Shown: positions 45,252 through 54,850, counted from the stretch's first letter. The stretch: 64,000 nucleotides of DNA from Shimia abyssi (GCF_003014475.1 NZ_PYGJ01000006.1:124001-188000), one strand, 5' to 3'. Notes: a model not told the origin generated them from the sequence alone. Translations and numbers: made by a program.

Positions 45252-46010
45252 TTAGTTCACCAAAGTCGGCTTAGGATGTCCGCCCGTTTTGGGAAGGACA
45301 CCCAAACGCCGCGCCACTTCGGCATAGGCATCTGTCAGGCTGCCCAGATCTCGGCGGAACACGTCTTTGTCCAGCTTCTGGTTGGTCTCAATGTCCCACA
45401 AACGACAGCTGTCAGGGCTAATCTCATCGGCCACAACCAAACGCTGGAAGTCGCCTTCATAGACACGGCCAATCTCGATCTTGAAATCGATCAGCTTGAT
45501 CCCGACACCAAACATCACACCCGACATAAAGTCATTCACCCGCAGCGCGAGGCCCAGAATGTCATCCATATCCTGCTGGCTCGCCCAGCCAAAAGCCGCG
45601 ATATGCTCTTCTGATACCAGCGGATCACCAAGGCTGTCATCCTTGTAGCAATATTCCACGATCGGGCGTGGCAATTGCGTACCTTCTTCGATCCCCAATC
45701 GTTTGCTCATCGTGCCAGCGGCAAAGTTGCGCACGATCACTTCCAGCGGAATAATCTCACAGGACCGCACCAGCTGCTCGCGCATGTTCAGTCGTTTTAG
45801 AAAATGAGTCGGTACGCCAATCTGCGTCAGACCGGTCATGAAATACTCGCTCAGGCGGTTGTTCAACACGCCCTTGCCATCAATCACGTCTTTCTTTTCG
45901 GCGTTAAACGCGGTCGCGTCATCCTTGAAATACTGCACAATCGTGCCCGGCTCGGGGCCTTCGAACAGGATTTTGGCTTTGCCTTCATAGATTTTTTTGC
46001 CGCGCGCCAT
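45252..46010 (-). CDS. purC: SAICAR synthetase PurC
   Basis: The start at 46010 ([18 protein letters not shown]) is the usual alphaproteobacterial beginning, with AAGGA nine bases upstream; an ATG three codons earlier (46019) is the alternative. The 252-residue enzyme joins aspartate to CAIR with ATP in purine synthesis. Signature regions [19 protein letters not shown] and [16 protein letters not shown] are intact. It leads the minus-strand run purC-purS-CHAT-purQ and is divergent from the zeta inhibitor gene. Confidence 0.96.
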   Translation of the reverse strand: MARGKKIYEGKAKILFEGPEPGTIVQYFKDDATAFNAEKKDVIDGKGVLNNRLSEYFMTGLTQIGVPTHFLKRLNMREQLVRSCEIIPLEVIVRNFAAGTMSKRLGIEEGTQLPRPIVEYCYKDDSLGDPLVSEEHIAAFGWASQQDMDDILGLALRVNDFMSGVMFGVGIKLIDFKIEIGRVYEGDFQRLVVADEISPDSCRLWDIETNQKLDKDVFRRDLGSLTDAYAEVARRLGVLPKTGGHPKPTLVN

Positions 46011-46168
46011 GGCTGTCATTCCTTCTCACCCGGGAGTGAGTCCCGGAAAACATGCGCCCTCTTACTGGATGGGCGCCATTGTCGCAAGCGCACCAGCCCC
46101 CCTTGCGGCATCTGCTTGCAAAGGGCATATCTGATGTAACAGAAACACCTGCAAGGGACCTCAGGACC

Positions 46169-46483
46169 ATGACCACCTTTGACGACCGCGAAAACGCTTT
46201 CGAAAACAAATTTGCCCATGACGAGGAAATGAAATTCAAAGCAGAAGCACGCTGCAACAAGCTGCTGGGCCTCTGGGTGGCCGAACAGCTTGGCAAAACC
46301 GGCGACGACGCAGATGCCTATGCCAAAACCGTCGTGATAGCAGATTTCGAAGAAGCCGGGCACGAGGATGTTATCCGCAAAGTGGCAGGCGACCTTGATG
46401 GCAAGGTCGACGGCGACGTGATCCGGGCCAAACGCGCTGAATTTCTGGCAATGGCGCGCGAACAGTTGATGAACGAAACCTGA
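46169..46483 (+). CDS. F1-ATPase inhibitor zeta subunit (DUF1476)
   Basis: The start at 46169 (MTTFDDRENAFENKFAHDEE) has AGGA six bases upstream and gives 104 residues, the usual size. DUF1476 proteins in Paracoccus denitrificans inhibit F1-ATPase hydrolysis through their N-terminal segment; conserved features here include FENKFAHDEE, EARCNKLLGLWVAE and the four-helix remainder. The neighbourhood next to purC is common in Rhodobacterales by recall. A terminator follows. Confidence 0.92.
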   Translation: MTTFDDRENAFENKFAHDEEMKFKAEARCNKLLGLWVAEQLGKTGDDADAYAKTVVIADFEEAGHEDVIRKVAGDLDGKVDGDVIRAKRAEFLAMAREQLMNET

Positions 46484-46510
46484 TCGTTTCTCCGACAGGC
46501 TGACATACAA

Positions 46511-46541
46511 AACGCGCAGGCTCCGGCCCGCGCGTTTTTTT
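46511..46541 (+). terminator. Intrinsic terminator after the zeta gene
   Basis: AACGCGC (46511-46517) pairs with GCGCGTT (46530-46536) and is followed by a T-run. Confidence 0.85.
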
Positions 46542-46664
46542 GTTCAACCAACGGCATCAACACCCTGACCCAAATGGGTTTATTTATGTTCAATTGTCTC
46601 TGTTAAGGGCCTCGAAACCCTGACGTCCCAAACTGATCCTCGGGTTCGGAGTTGGGAGACATCC

Positions 46665-48581
46665 ATGAATATACCATCCGCTGGTCGCGCAATGGCGCGC
46701 CCCGGCCGCCGCATTATTGGTGCCGCGCGCCTTGTTTGGCCTCTGATCCTTGGGGGGATTTGCTGCGTCATACTGATGCGACAACTTGACGGGCTGAACA
46801 TCGCAACTGTCACGCACAGCCTTGCCCAAGTACCGCCCTTGCATTGGCTTGGCGCAATCCTCTGTACTTGTCTCAGTTTTCTGGCCGTTGCGCGCTATGA
46901 CGTGATTGCACTGCGCCATTTCGGGCTCTCCCGCGCGCAGGGGCGCGCTATGTATACCGGCGCGATTGCCATTGCGCTGGGTCAAACGCTGGGTGCTGGG
47001 CCCCTCGTGGGCAGCTTTGTGCGCTGGCGGCTGATGCCCGACCTGTCAATTGCGCAGGCCGCCCGGGTTTCAGCGTTTGTTGCTCTCACCTTTTTGGGCG
47101 CGCTGGCAGTGGTGATCTCGGTATGCGTGATGTTTCAACCTGTTCGCCTCGTGCCTGACCTCGTGGTCTGGGCCATTCTCGGCGCTGCCCTGTTCTTGAT
47201 CGGACGTGCCATGATCACCCCAACATTGCGCCTTAGAAACCTGTTAATCCAGCTTCCCACCCTGCCCGCGATTGCCGCCATCCTCGCCTATTGCCTGCTC
47301 GATACAGTCTTTGCAGCACTTGCGCTGCACCTCCTTATGCCCGCCACACTTGATTTATCCTTCGCAACCTTGCTGCCCGTCTTCCTGATCGCACTTGGCG
47401 CCGCGATCCTCAGCGGCACGCCCGGCGGCGTCGGCCCGTTTGAGCTGAGCATGATTGCGCTCTTGCCCGCCGTGCCAGCACCAGAGGTTATGGCCGGCAT
47501 CCTCGGCTTTCGCGCCATTTATTATGCGCTGCCAGCATTGTTGGCAGGGGTTACCTTGCTGATCAATCTTACCGGAAAACGCACAACGCAACCGCACGCC
47601 GCTCAACCAGAGCAGCAAACTTTTCTTGGTGACATCTCAAAGTTTACGCCAGGCCGCGCCGAACTTGGTGTACTGGCACAAAGTCAGGGCACCATGTTTC
47701 GCCACCACAACGGCACTTGCGGCGTGTTGCGCACCACCCAGACACTCACAATGCTTTTTGACCCCTGCATTGGCACCTTGGACAAACTTTGCGCGCCACT
47801 GCAAACCGCTGCGCGCGCTCAAAACCGCGTGCCATGCGCCTATAAAATTTCCGCCCGACAGGCCGCGCTGGCCCGCACGGCAGCGTGGTCTGTGATCCAT
47901 ATCGCCGACGAGGCATTTGTTGACCCCAACCGGCACAGCCTGACCGGCCCGCCTTATCGGCAATTGCGCCGCAAACTGCGCCATGCACAAAAGGCAGGCG
48001 TCGAACCTGTCCGCGTTCGCGGGCCGCTTCCCTTTGGTGAAATGCAGCGGGTCTCACTGCTGTGGGAGGCGCGCCATGGTATTGCGCGCGGCTTGACAAT
48101 GGGACGGCTTGAAAAGGGTTACGTTGCGCGCCAGCGTGTCTATTGCGCCTATATTGGCGCTCGCCTCCTCGGCTTTGTCAGCTTTCATACATCCGAACCT
48201 GAATGGTGCCTCGACCTGATCCGCGTGGTTCCTGATGCGCCGGACGGTACCACCCACCTACTCGTTCAAAGCGCCATCTCAGACGCCGCAATGCTGGCCA
48301 TACCACGTGTGTCGCTTGCCGCCGCTCCGGCGCGCCCGTCCGAAGCCAAGTCAGTCAAAAACACCGTCCGAAAACAAGTGTTTACGCGCGGCGGCGGCCC
48401 CGGATTGAGACAGTTCAAGTCCTGTTTTGCCCCGCGCTGGGCACCTCTTTACATGGCGGCACCGACCAATCTGCATCTGGTCAGCGCCATCGCTGATCTG
48501 TCGCTGGCCGTCCACCGTCCGACCCAGCTGGTCGCGACCACCACTCCACCGCAAACGTGCCAACATGCGCAAAACTCATAA
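46665..48581 (+). CDS. MprF-like aminoacyl-lipid synthase/flippase (short form)
   Basis: The 638-residue protein has an N-terminal membrane part (about 20-300) with seven or eight segments and the UPF0104 motif SGTPGGVGPFELSMIALLP, and a C-terminal DUF2156 GNAT-like domain (about 325-600) with YRQLRRKLRHAQKAGV and APRWAPLYMAAP. Full MprF proteins have about 14 membrane segments and 840 or more residues, so this is a shorter version. MprF adds lysine or alanine to phosphatidylglycerol and flips it, giving resistance to cationic peptides; the amino acid used here is unknown. Confidence 0.85.
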   Translation: MNIPSAGRAMARPGRRIIGAARLVWPLILGGICCVILMRQLDGLNIATVTHSLAQVPPLHWLGAILCTCLSFLAVARYDVIALRHFGLSRAQGRAMYTGAIAIALGQTLGAGPLVGSFVRWRLMPDLSIAQAARVSAFVALTFLGALAVVISVCVMFQPVRLVPDLVVWAILGAALFLIGRAMITPTLRLRNLLIQLPTLPAIAAILAYCLLDTVFAALALHLLMPATLDLSFATLLPVFLIALGAAILSGTPGGVGPFELSMIALLPAVPAPEVMAGILGFRAIYYALPALLAGVTLLINLTGKRTTQPHAAQPEQQTFLGDISKFTPGRAELGVLAQSQGTMFRHHNGTCGVLRTTQTLTMLFDPCIGTLDKLCAPLQTAARAQNRVPCAYKISARQAALARTAAWSVIHIADEAFVDPNRHSLTGPPYRQLRRKLRHAQKAGVEPVRVRGPLPFGEMQRVSLLWEARHGIARGLTMGRLEKGYVARQRVYCAYIGARLLGFVSFHTSEPEWCLDLIRVVPDAPDGTTHLLVQSAISDAAMLAIPRVSLAAAPARPSEAKSVKNTVRKQVFTRGGGPGLRQFKSCFAPRWAPLYMAAPTNLHLVSAIADLSLAVHRPTQLVATTTPPQTCQHAQNS

Positions 48582-48675
48582 TCATTCTGCGGAATATGCA
48601 TTTGCCTTCACAATCCCCCCGTGCGAAACGGCGATCCTAAAACAATAATCCCCACGAAATTCCGAGGAGCGCGCT

Positions 48676-49692
48676 ATGACCAATGCACTGTCCAAATTGT
48701 TGGAAACCCGCGATTGGCTTTTGGCCGACGGCGCGACCGGAACCAACCTGTTCAACATGGGTCTCAGCTCGGGTGATGCGCCCGAAATGTGGAATGACGA
48801 ACAGCCCGAAAAGATCAAAAAACTCTATAAACTTGCCGTAGATGCAGGGTCTGATATTTTCCTGACCAACTCCTTTGGTGGCAATAGCGCGCGCTTGAAA
48901 CTGCACAATGCAGCCAACCGCGCCCATGAACTTTCGCGCAAATCGGCCGAACTTGGACGCGAAGTGGCTGACGCTGCTGGTCGCCCTGTCATCGTGGCCG
49001 GGTCGGTCGGCCCAACCGGTGAAATCATGGAACCCGTCGGTTCCCTCAGCCACGCCGACGCTGTCGAAATCTTCCACGAACAGGCCGAAGGCCTTAAGGA
49101 AGGTGGCGCCGACGTGTTGTGGCTTGAAACAATCTCCGCACCCGAAGAATACCGTGCCGCCGCCGAAGCTTTTGCCCGCGCCGACATGCCTTGGTGCGGC
49201 ACGATGAGCTTTGACACCGCCGGTCGTACCATGATGGGTGTGACATCCGCCGATATGGTACAAATGGTTCAGGATCTGCCCAACCCGCCCATGGGATTTG
49301 GTGCAAACTGCGGCACCGGCTCTGCTGATCTGCTGCGCACCGTTCTGGGCTTCTCCGCCCAAGGCACCGAAACTCCGATCATTGCCAAGGGCAACGCGGG
49401 CATTCCAAAATATGTCGATGGCCACATTCATTATGATGGCACGCCAGAATTGATGGCAGACTATGCGGTTATGGCACGCGATTGCGGCGCGACCATTATC
49501 GGCGGCTGCTGTGGCACTATGGCCGAACACCTGTCTTCGATGCGGGATGCGCTGGAAAACCGCCCACGTGGTGTGCGCCCAAGTCTCGAACAGATCACCG
49601 CATCTCTGGGCGCGTTTTCATCTGCCAATGACGGCACCGGCGACGATGTTGCCCCTGTGCGCGAACGCCGCCGGTCCCGCCGCCGCGGATAA
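48676..49692 (+). CDS. bmt: Homocysteine S-methyltransferase (Bmt-type), probable part of a split methionine synthase
   Basis: The 338-residue cytoplasmic enzyme is a Pfam S-methyl_trans (homocysteine-binding) barrel: LLADGATGTNLFNMG, LTNSFGGNS, and the zinc ligands in FGANCGTG and IIGGCCGT. The C-terminus is Arg-rich (RERRRSRRRG). GAGG precedes the start. Bmt-type proteins are annotated as betaine-homocysteine methyltransferase, but a corrinoid protein and DUF1638 gene 3 kb downstream suggest that it takes methyl groups from cobalamin. I recall split methionine synthase being reported in the related Phaeobacter inhibens; not checked. Confidence 0.9.
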   Translation: MTNALSKLLETRDWLLADGATGTNLFNMGLSSGDAPEMWNDEQPEKIKKLYKLAVDAGSDIFLTNSFGGNSARLKLHNAANRAHELSRKSAELGREVADAAGRPVIVAGSVGPTGEIMEPVGSLSHADAVEIFHEQAEGLKEGGADVLWLETISAPEEYRAAAEAFARADMPWCGTMSFDTAGRTMMGVTSADMVQMVQDLPNPPMGFGANCGTGSADLLRTVLGFSAQGTETPIIAKGNAGIPKYVDGHIHYDGTPELMADYAVMARDCGATIIGGCCGTMAEHLSSMRDALENRPRGVRPSLEQITASLGAFSSANDGTGDDVAPVRERRRSRRRG

Positions 49693-49699
49693 TCTTGCG

Positions 49700-50638
49700 T
49701 CAGCAGGCCCACTCAAAAACGTCCTGCATCACGCGCCTGTCCGCGCGAGATTGCTCTGTTATCCAATCAATAAACTGACGCTGCAACGGACCGTGATGCC
49801 GGTCTCTCGGCCAGATTAGCTTGTGCCAATATTGACCCGTCACATGGGTTTTTGGGCCAAATGGCATCACCAAACGCCCCTCCGAAAGTTCGTGAAACAT
49901 TTCGGATATCCCACCCAGAACCAATCCCATACCAGACGACGCAACGCGCAAGCCGCTTCCAGACAAGGTAAAATGAGCCTCCTTCGCATCACCTAGTGCG
50001 ATACCAGTACGCAGGCTCCATTGGTCCCAGTTGCACCAATCGGGATCAGACGTGGGGACGTCGATATGTGCAACTGGAATACCGTCCAAAGTCTCACACC
50101 CCGGGCGCAACCCATACCGTTTCGCAAAGCTCGGGGTGCATACCGGCACAACTCCGCTAGGTAACAACGTAACTTGGCCATACGCCGGACCCGCTTCGCC
50201 CATGTATCGGATCGCAAAGTCGAACCCACATTGCGCCAGATCCACAACATCCCAGCTTGTATCCAGTCGCAAATCAACACCAGAAAGACGCGCCATCAGG
50301 CTTGGCATGTGACGCGGCAACCAGTTCTCGGCAAAGGTCTGCGTGACCGCTAGGGCAATCCGGCGGCCACGCGCATTAACGGACAAGGTATCCTGAACAT
50401 TAGCGATGGCGTGCATCGCGTCGCTCAGGCGGCCCGCAACGTCACGTGTCTGCGCCAATGGCACCAGCCCTCGCCCCTCTCTGCGAAACAATGGCCGGTC
50501 CAAACGGCGTTCCAGCTCACGAATACGCGCGCCGATCGCTGCGGTGGTCACACCTTGTTCTTGCGCCGCTTCGGACACGCTCCCAAGACGCAAAACAGCC
50601 TCAACCGCGCGCCATGCATTTAGATGTGACACCTTCAT
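49700..50638 (-). CDS. LysR family transcriptional regulator
   Basis: The 312-residue protein has the LysR helix-turn-helix at about 17-58 (GSVSEAAQEQGVTTAAIGARIRELE begins it, shown in part: SVSEAAQEQGVTTAAIGA) and a GcvA-like effector-binding domain. It ends eight bases from the convergent methyltransferase stop. It is divergent from the DUF4242 gene with a 105-bp gap, the arrangement in which LysR proteins usually control the divergent gene. The effector is unknown. Confidence 0.92.
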   Translation of the reverse strand: MKVSHLNAWRAVEAVLRLGSVSEAAQEQGVTTAAIGARIRELERRLDRPLFRREGRGLVPLAQTRDVAGRLSDAMHAIANVQDTLSVNARGRRIALAVTQTFAENWLPRHMPSLMARLSGVDLRLDTSWDVVDLAQCGFDFAIRYMGEAGPAYGQVTLLPSGVVPVCTPSFAKRYGLRPGCETLDGIPVAHIDVPTSDPDWCNWDQWSLRTGIALGDAKEAHFTLSGSGLRVASSGMGLVLGGISEMFHELSEGRLVMPFGPKTHVTGQYWHKLIWPRDRHHGPLQRQFIDWITEQSRADRRVMQDVFEWAC

Positions 50639-50743
50639 CGAAACAAGGTTTTCTTTCCAAAGAGAAACGTAAACTGACGAGAATGTCCTGCAAATATACG
50701 CTAAAAAGATTCATTACCGAAAGTTTTTCTTATGGAGTTTAAC

Positions 50744-51019
50744 ATGCAGAAATACATCATCGAACGCGACCTACCCGGCATTGGCGATATGACACAAGCC
50801 GAACTCTGTGGCGCAGCAGGCAAATCCAATGACGTTCTGGCTCGGCTTTCTCCCAACATTCAGTGGCAGCATTCTTATGTCGCGGGCAACAAAACGTTCT
50901 GCGTCTACCTCGCGAAGAGCGAAGCGGACATTCGCAAACATGCCGAACTCAGCGGGTTTCCGGCTACCACAATCACGCCAGTCAAAACTATGATCGATCC
51001 AACAACCGCCAACGCCTGA
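50744..51019 (+). CDS. DUF4242 family protein (nickel-binding-like)
   Basis: The start at 50744 (MQKYIIERDLPGIGDMTQ) has GGAG seven bases upstream; 91 residues. The sequence matches DUF4242: ERDLPG at the start, then WQHSYVAGNKTFCVYLA and IRKHAELSGFPATTI. A Streptomyces member (SCO4226) binds nickel; function here is unknown. It is divergent from the LysR gene and is probably its target. Confidence 0.85.
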   Translation: MQKYIIERDLPGIGDMTQAELCGAAGKSNDVLARLSPNIQWQHSYVAGNKTFCVYLAKSEADIRKHAELSGFPATTITPVKTMIDPTTANA

Positions 51020-51038
51020 ATGCGCCATCTGGCTTACG

Positions 51039-52163
51039 TCAGTCGAACAAACTCGGCTGTTGCGCTGTCCCAAGCGGCGGCGCAAACAGATCGCACCGCA
51101 TACGCGGCATGTCTCGCGCCAGACCAAACCGGCGCTGTGCCAGCTTGACCCGGTGGGCGATCATCTCGGCATAGTGCCCCTCGCCGCGCATCCGCCGCCC
51201 AAACTGGGCGTCATAATCCTGCCCGCCATGCATCTCTCGCACCCGCGCCATGACCCGCGCCGCCCGGTCTGGAAAATGGCTCTCCAGCCATTCCTGAAAC
51301 AGCTCCGACACCTCCAGCGGCAATCGCAGCATGATCCAATTCATCGCCTGCGCGCCAGCCTCGGCGCTCGCGCCAACAATTGCCTCGACCTCATGATCCG
51401 TGATCGACGGCACGACCGGCGACATCATAAGACGCACAGGAACACCTGCCTCACTCAACTTGCGCATTGTCGCCAAACGTCGCGACGGCATTGGCACTCG
51501 GGGTTCCATCAGGCGCGACAAACGATTGTCCAGCGTCGTCACCGACACGCCCACCTGCACCAATCCCAAATCTGCCATCTCGGACAGGATGTCGAGATCG
51601 CGCTCGATCAATGTACCTTTGGTGGTGATCTGTACCGGATGGCGAAAGTCGCGCAGCACCTGCAACACTTGCCGCATAATCTCGTGATCCCGCTCAAGCG
51701 GTTGATAAGGATCGGTATTTGTGCCCAACGCAATTGGCGCCACGCGATACCCTTTGCGCCTCAGCTCGCGCGCCAGAACCTCTGGCGCGTTCGGTTTGGC
51801 CACCAGCCGTGTCTCAAAATCCAACCCCGCCGAATAGCCAAGATAGCTATGCGTCGGGCGCGCGAAACAATAAATGCACCCGTGTTCGCACCCGCGATAA
51901 GGGTTGACCGACCGATCAAATGGCAGGTCCGGCGAGGTATTGCGCGAGATCACGCTGCGCGGTTCTTCCAACGCGACGCTGGTGCGAAACACTGCGCGCT
52001 CCTCGGCCATGTCCCAACCGTCGTTCTCTTCGACTCGCTGCAAATCGTAACGCGAGGCGCGATTGCTGATTGCCGCGCGCCCTCGACGTCGTTCAGGATC
52101 GATGCGTTGGCCCCGTTCGTCACCCGCTCCGACGTCTATTTCGTTGATTTCATTGCGCTCCAT
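51039..52163 (-). CDS. PA0069 family radical SAM protein
   Basis: The start at 52163 (MERNEINEIDVGAGDERG) gives 374 residues; upstream codons of the open frame lack similarity. The radical SAM iron-sulfur motif is CEHGCIYC (CX3CX2C, as in spore photoproduct lyase relatives) preceded by NPYRGC. It is a standalone member of a widespread group of uncharacterised proteins, sometimes linked to DNA repair by the lyase similarity. LFAPPLGTAQQPSLFD at the C-terminus is typical. Neighbours give no clue to its substrate. Confidence 0.9.
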   Translation of the reverse strand: MERNEINEIDVGAGDERGQRIDPERRRGRAAISNRASRYDLQRVEENDGWDMAEERAVFRTSVALEEPRSVISRNTSPDLPFDRSVNPYRGCEHGCIYCFARPTHSYLGYSAGLDFETRLVAKPNAPEVLARELRRKGYRVAPIALGTNTDPYQPLERDHEIMRQVLQVLRDFRHPVQITTKGTLIERDLDILSEMADLGLVQVGVSVTTLDNRLSRLMEPRVPMPSRRLATMRKLSEAGVPVRLMMSPVVPSITDHEVEAIVGASAEAGAQAMNWIMLRLPLEVSELFQEWLESHFPDRAARVMARVREMHGGQDYDAQFGRRMRGEGHYAEMIAHRVKLAQRRFGLARDMPRMRCDLFAPPLGTAQQPSLFD

Positions 52164-52371
52164 ACGGCATTTTAGAACAAAAAGAGAACGAGCGCAACAA
52201 ACCCCATAATTGACATGCAAAACTTTCACGGCAATGGCGCATTTTTTCACTTACAAGTCGGAACCAGCGTCGGCTATGTCGTTTATCAGACAGTCATTTC
52301 GTCCCAATCCGACAAATTGGGGGGGACAAAACGAAACTTAGACGCGCGCGTCGGCTAGCAAGGACTTGGCC

Positions 52372-53073
52372 ATGTCGGAAGAAGAAGAAGACATCATCCT
52401 GTCAGAACTTGATGACGAAGAACTCGTCCAACAGATGTTCGATGATCTCTACGATGGTCTCAAAGAAGAGATCGAAGAAGGGGTCAACATTCTGCTGGAA
52501 CGTGGATGGCAACCATACGATGTTCTGACCAAGGCTCTGGTTGGCGGCATGACAATCGTTGGCGCAGATTTCCGTGACGGTATCCTGTTTGTACCTGAGG
52601 TACTCTTGGCTGCAAACGCGATGAAGGGTGGCATGTTCATCCTGAAACCGCTGCTTGCAGAAACCGGCGCGCCTCGCGTTGGCAAGATGGTGATCGGCAC
52701 GGTCAAAGGCGACATTCACGACATCGGCAAAAACCTCGTGTCCATGATGATGGAAGGCGCAGGTTTCGAAGTGGTCGATCTGGGCATCAACAACCCGGTT
52801 GAGAACTACCTCGAAGCGCTGGAAAGCGAAGAGCCTGATATCCTGGGTATGTCAGCCCTGCTAACCACCACAATGCCTTACATGAAGGTCGTGATCGACA
52901 CGATGGTCGAACAGGGCATTCGCGATGACTATATCGTCCTCGTGGGTGGCGCACCACTGAACGAAGAGTTCGGCAAAGCCATCGGTGCTGATGCATATTG
53001 CCGTGACGCGGCTGTTGCGGTGGAAACCGCCAAGGAATTCGTGTCGCGCAAACACAACCAATTGGCAGGATGA
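52372..53073 (+). CDS. Corrinoid (B12-binding) protein, MtgC/MetH-core type
   Basis: The start at 52372 has AAGGA eight bases upstream; a TTG two codons earlier is less likely. Of 233 residues, about 15-95 form the B12-binding cap helices and 103-225 the Rossmann B12 domain. The lower axial ligand motif DxHxxG is GDIHDIGKNLV (His116), with GMSALLTTTM following. The N-terminus is strongly acidic. It carries methylcobalamin between methyltransferases. It is the first gene of an operon with a GNAT protein and DUF1638, and lies near the homocysteine methyltransferase. Confidence 0.93.
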   Translation: MSEEEEDIILSELDDEELVQQMFDDLYDGLKEEIEEGVNILLERGWQPYDVLTKALVGGMTIVGADFRDGILFVPEVLLAANAMKGGMFILKPLLAETGAPRVGKMVIGTVKGDIHDIGKNLVSMMMEGAGFEVVDLGINNPVENYLEALESEEPDILGMSALLTTTMPYMKVVIDTMVEQGIRDDYIVLVGGAPLNEEFGKAIGADAYCRDAAVAVETAKEFVSRKHNQLAG

Positions 53074-53612
53074 GCTGGGGCGGATGCGATCCGCAGCCCA
53101 TTCTAAAGGGCCGCAGTTTAACGCTGCGGCCTTTGTCGTCTCTCGACCGCGAACCACTCTTCGCAGCGGCCTCTGATCCTGAAATCTGGCGCCAGCACCC
53201 GGCACATGATCGCCATATCCGGTCCGTATTCGACCCATATTTCGATTTCCTGTTGTCCCGAAAAACCGCGCTTGTTGTAATGGAAGGCGTCCGAAAAACC
53301 ATCATCGGCACATCCAGCTTTTACCTCACCCCGGAATCCCCGCCCTGCGCGTCCATCGGCTTTACCTTTCTGGCGCGCGCCTATTGGGGTGGCCCCGCTA
53401 ACCGCGAGATGAAAGACCTGATGTTCGCACATCTGTTCAACAGCTTTGATGCCGTCTGGCTGCATGTTGATCCCGCCAACACCCGTTCGCGTAAAGCCAC
53501 CGAAAAACTGGGCGCTGTCTATATCGATGAGCGCACCCTTGATCTGGGCCCCGGCCCGGCCCCGTTCAGCACCTATCGCCTCGACCACGCCAAATGGACA
53601 CCTGCGTCATGA
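53070..53612 (+). CDS. GNAT family N-acetyltransferase
   Basis: The 180-residue protein starts inside the corrinoid gene's stop (ATGA) and overlaps the next gene the same way. It has the RimJ/RimL-like GNAT fold with acetyl-CoA region GFTFLARAYWGGPANREMK, and NTRSRKATEKLGAV, where the conserved Asn/Arg lie. The start of its domain, LKGRSLTLRPL, is typical. Its target is unknown; operon position suggests a link to the corrinoid protein. Confidence 0.88.
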   Translation: MSWGGCDPQPILKGRSLTLRPLSSLDREPLFAAASDPEIWRQHPAHDRHIRSVFDPYFDFLLSRKTALVVMEGVRKTIIGTSSFYLTPESPPCASIGFTFLARAYWGGPANREMKDLMFAHLFNSFDAVWLHVDPANTRSRKATEKLGAVYIDERTLDLGPGPAPFSTYRLDHAKWTPAS

Positions 53613-54247
53613 TCCCCAGCGACACCACTCTCACCAAAGACGGTCTTCAGGCCACTGGAAAAGGCCGTATCCTGCTTTTGGCCTGCGGTGCGCTGGCGCG
53701 TGAAATCATCGACCTCAAGACAGCCAATGGCTGGGACCATATGGATCTCACATGCCTACCGGCGATCTTCCATATCCACCCCAAAAAAATCCCCGGTGCC
53801 GTACGCGCCGCGGTCGAAAAACACCGCGACTCTTATGACGACATTTTTGTGGTCTACGCCGATTGCGGCACGGGCGGCATATTACAATCCACCTGCGCTG
53901 AACTGGGTGTTGAGATGGTCGAAGGCCCGCATTGCTACAGCTTCTTTGAGGGCAACGACCGCTTTGCCGAAATCTCGGAAACCGAATTCACCGCCTTTTA
54001 CCTGACGGATTTTCTGGTCCGCCAATTTGATGCCTTCATCTGGAAACCCATGGGGCTGGACCGGCACCCCGAACTGATCGACATGTATTTTGGAAACTAC
54101 GAAAAACTTATCTATCAGGCTCAGATTGATGACCAGGCCCTCACCGAAAAGGCGCAGGCATGTGCAGACCGCCTCGGCCTCGCCTTTGAACGCCGCTTCA
54201 CCGGGTACGGTGATCTTGAGTCAACTCTGGCCAAATTGCGCGAGTGA
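53609..54247 (+). CDS. DUF1638 domain protein
   Basis: The start at 53609 (MIPSDTTLTKDG) overlaps the GNAT stop by ATGA; 212 residues. DUF1638 features include LLACGALAREI, CLPAIFHIHPKKIP, YADCGTGG and CAELGVEMVEGPHCYSFF. Conserved cysteines and histidine suggest metal or cofactor binding. The family commonly occurs next to corrinoid methyltransferase genes, which fits here, but its function is not established. A role in supporting or reactivating the corrinoid protein is inference. Confidence 0.9.
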   Translation: MIPSDTTLTKDGLQATGKGRILLLACGALAREIIDLKTANGWDHMDLTCLPAIFHIHPKKIPGAVRAAVEKHRDSYDDIFVVYADCGTGGILQSTCAELGVEMVEGPHCYSFFEGNDRFAEISETEFTAFYLTDFLVRQFDAFIWKPMGLDRHPELIDMYFGNYEKLIYQAQIDDQALTEKAQACADRLGLAFERRFTGYGDLESTLAKLRE

Positions 54248-54432
54248 TCCGCCTCCAGAGCGCAGAGTTGCTCAAAATCCGAAAAATCAGGACATTTCAA
54301 TAAAATAAGGCATAAACCTTTGGCCTAAGCCGCCGGAATTCGACCCAAAGTCCAATTCATATCGGCCCCATTCCTGCTCAGGTTTGGTCAACCGCAATCA
54401 CTGCGGGACCCAAGAACCTGAAAGGAAATACC

Positions 54433-54738
54433 ATGAAAGATAACGTCAAAGCTCTCGCCCTCTCCTGCCTTTTGATCCCTGGCGCGGCATTTGCGCAGAT
54501 CAACGTGGGTGACACGGTTGGTTCAACCGAAACCGATATTCTCGCCGCGCTAGAGGCCCAAGGCTACACATCCATGGAAATCGAGTTCGAAGACGACGAA
54601 ATCGAAGTCGAGGCCATGCTGGACGGACAGGAATACGAAATCGAAATTTCGCCCGAAACCGGCGACGTTCTTGCGATCAACCTCGAAGACGAGGAAGAGG
54701 ATGACGACGAAGATGAGGAGGACGAAACCGACAGCTAA
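54433..54738 (+). CDS. Exported acidic PepSY-like protein
   Basis: The 101-residue product begins with a signal peptide (MKDNVKALALSCLLIPGAAFA). Residues about 25-80 form one PepSY-like unit (DILAALEAQGYTSMEIEFED, GQEYEIEISPETGDVLAINL), a fold used to bind or inhibit periplasmic partners. The last 20 residues are almost all Glu and Asp and could bind metal cations. AAGG precedes the start. It is followed on the same strand by the membrane HTH and flavocytochrome genes, suggesting a functional group. Confidence 0.8.
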   Translation: MKDNVKALALSCLLIPGAAFAQINVGDTVGSTETDILAALEAQGYTSMEIEFEDDEIEVEAMLDGQEYEIEISPETGDVLAINLEDEEEDDDEDEEDETDS

Positions 54739-54850
54739 ACCGATCGTCATCTTCACGCAGCGTGCCCTCATGCGCACCGCATCCCACCTCGTGCCACTTT
54801 GGCGACGTTGCAAAATGCGGATGACGCGCAAATTGCTCTAACAATTTGTC

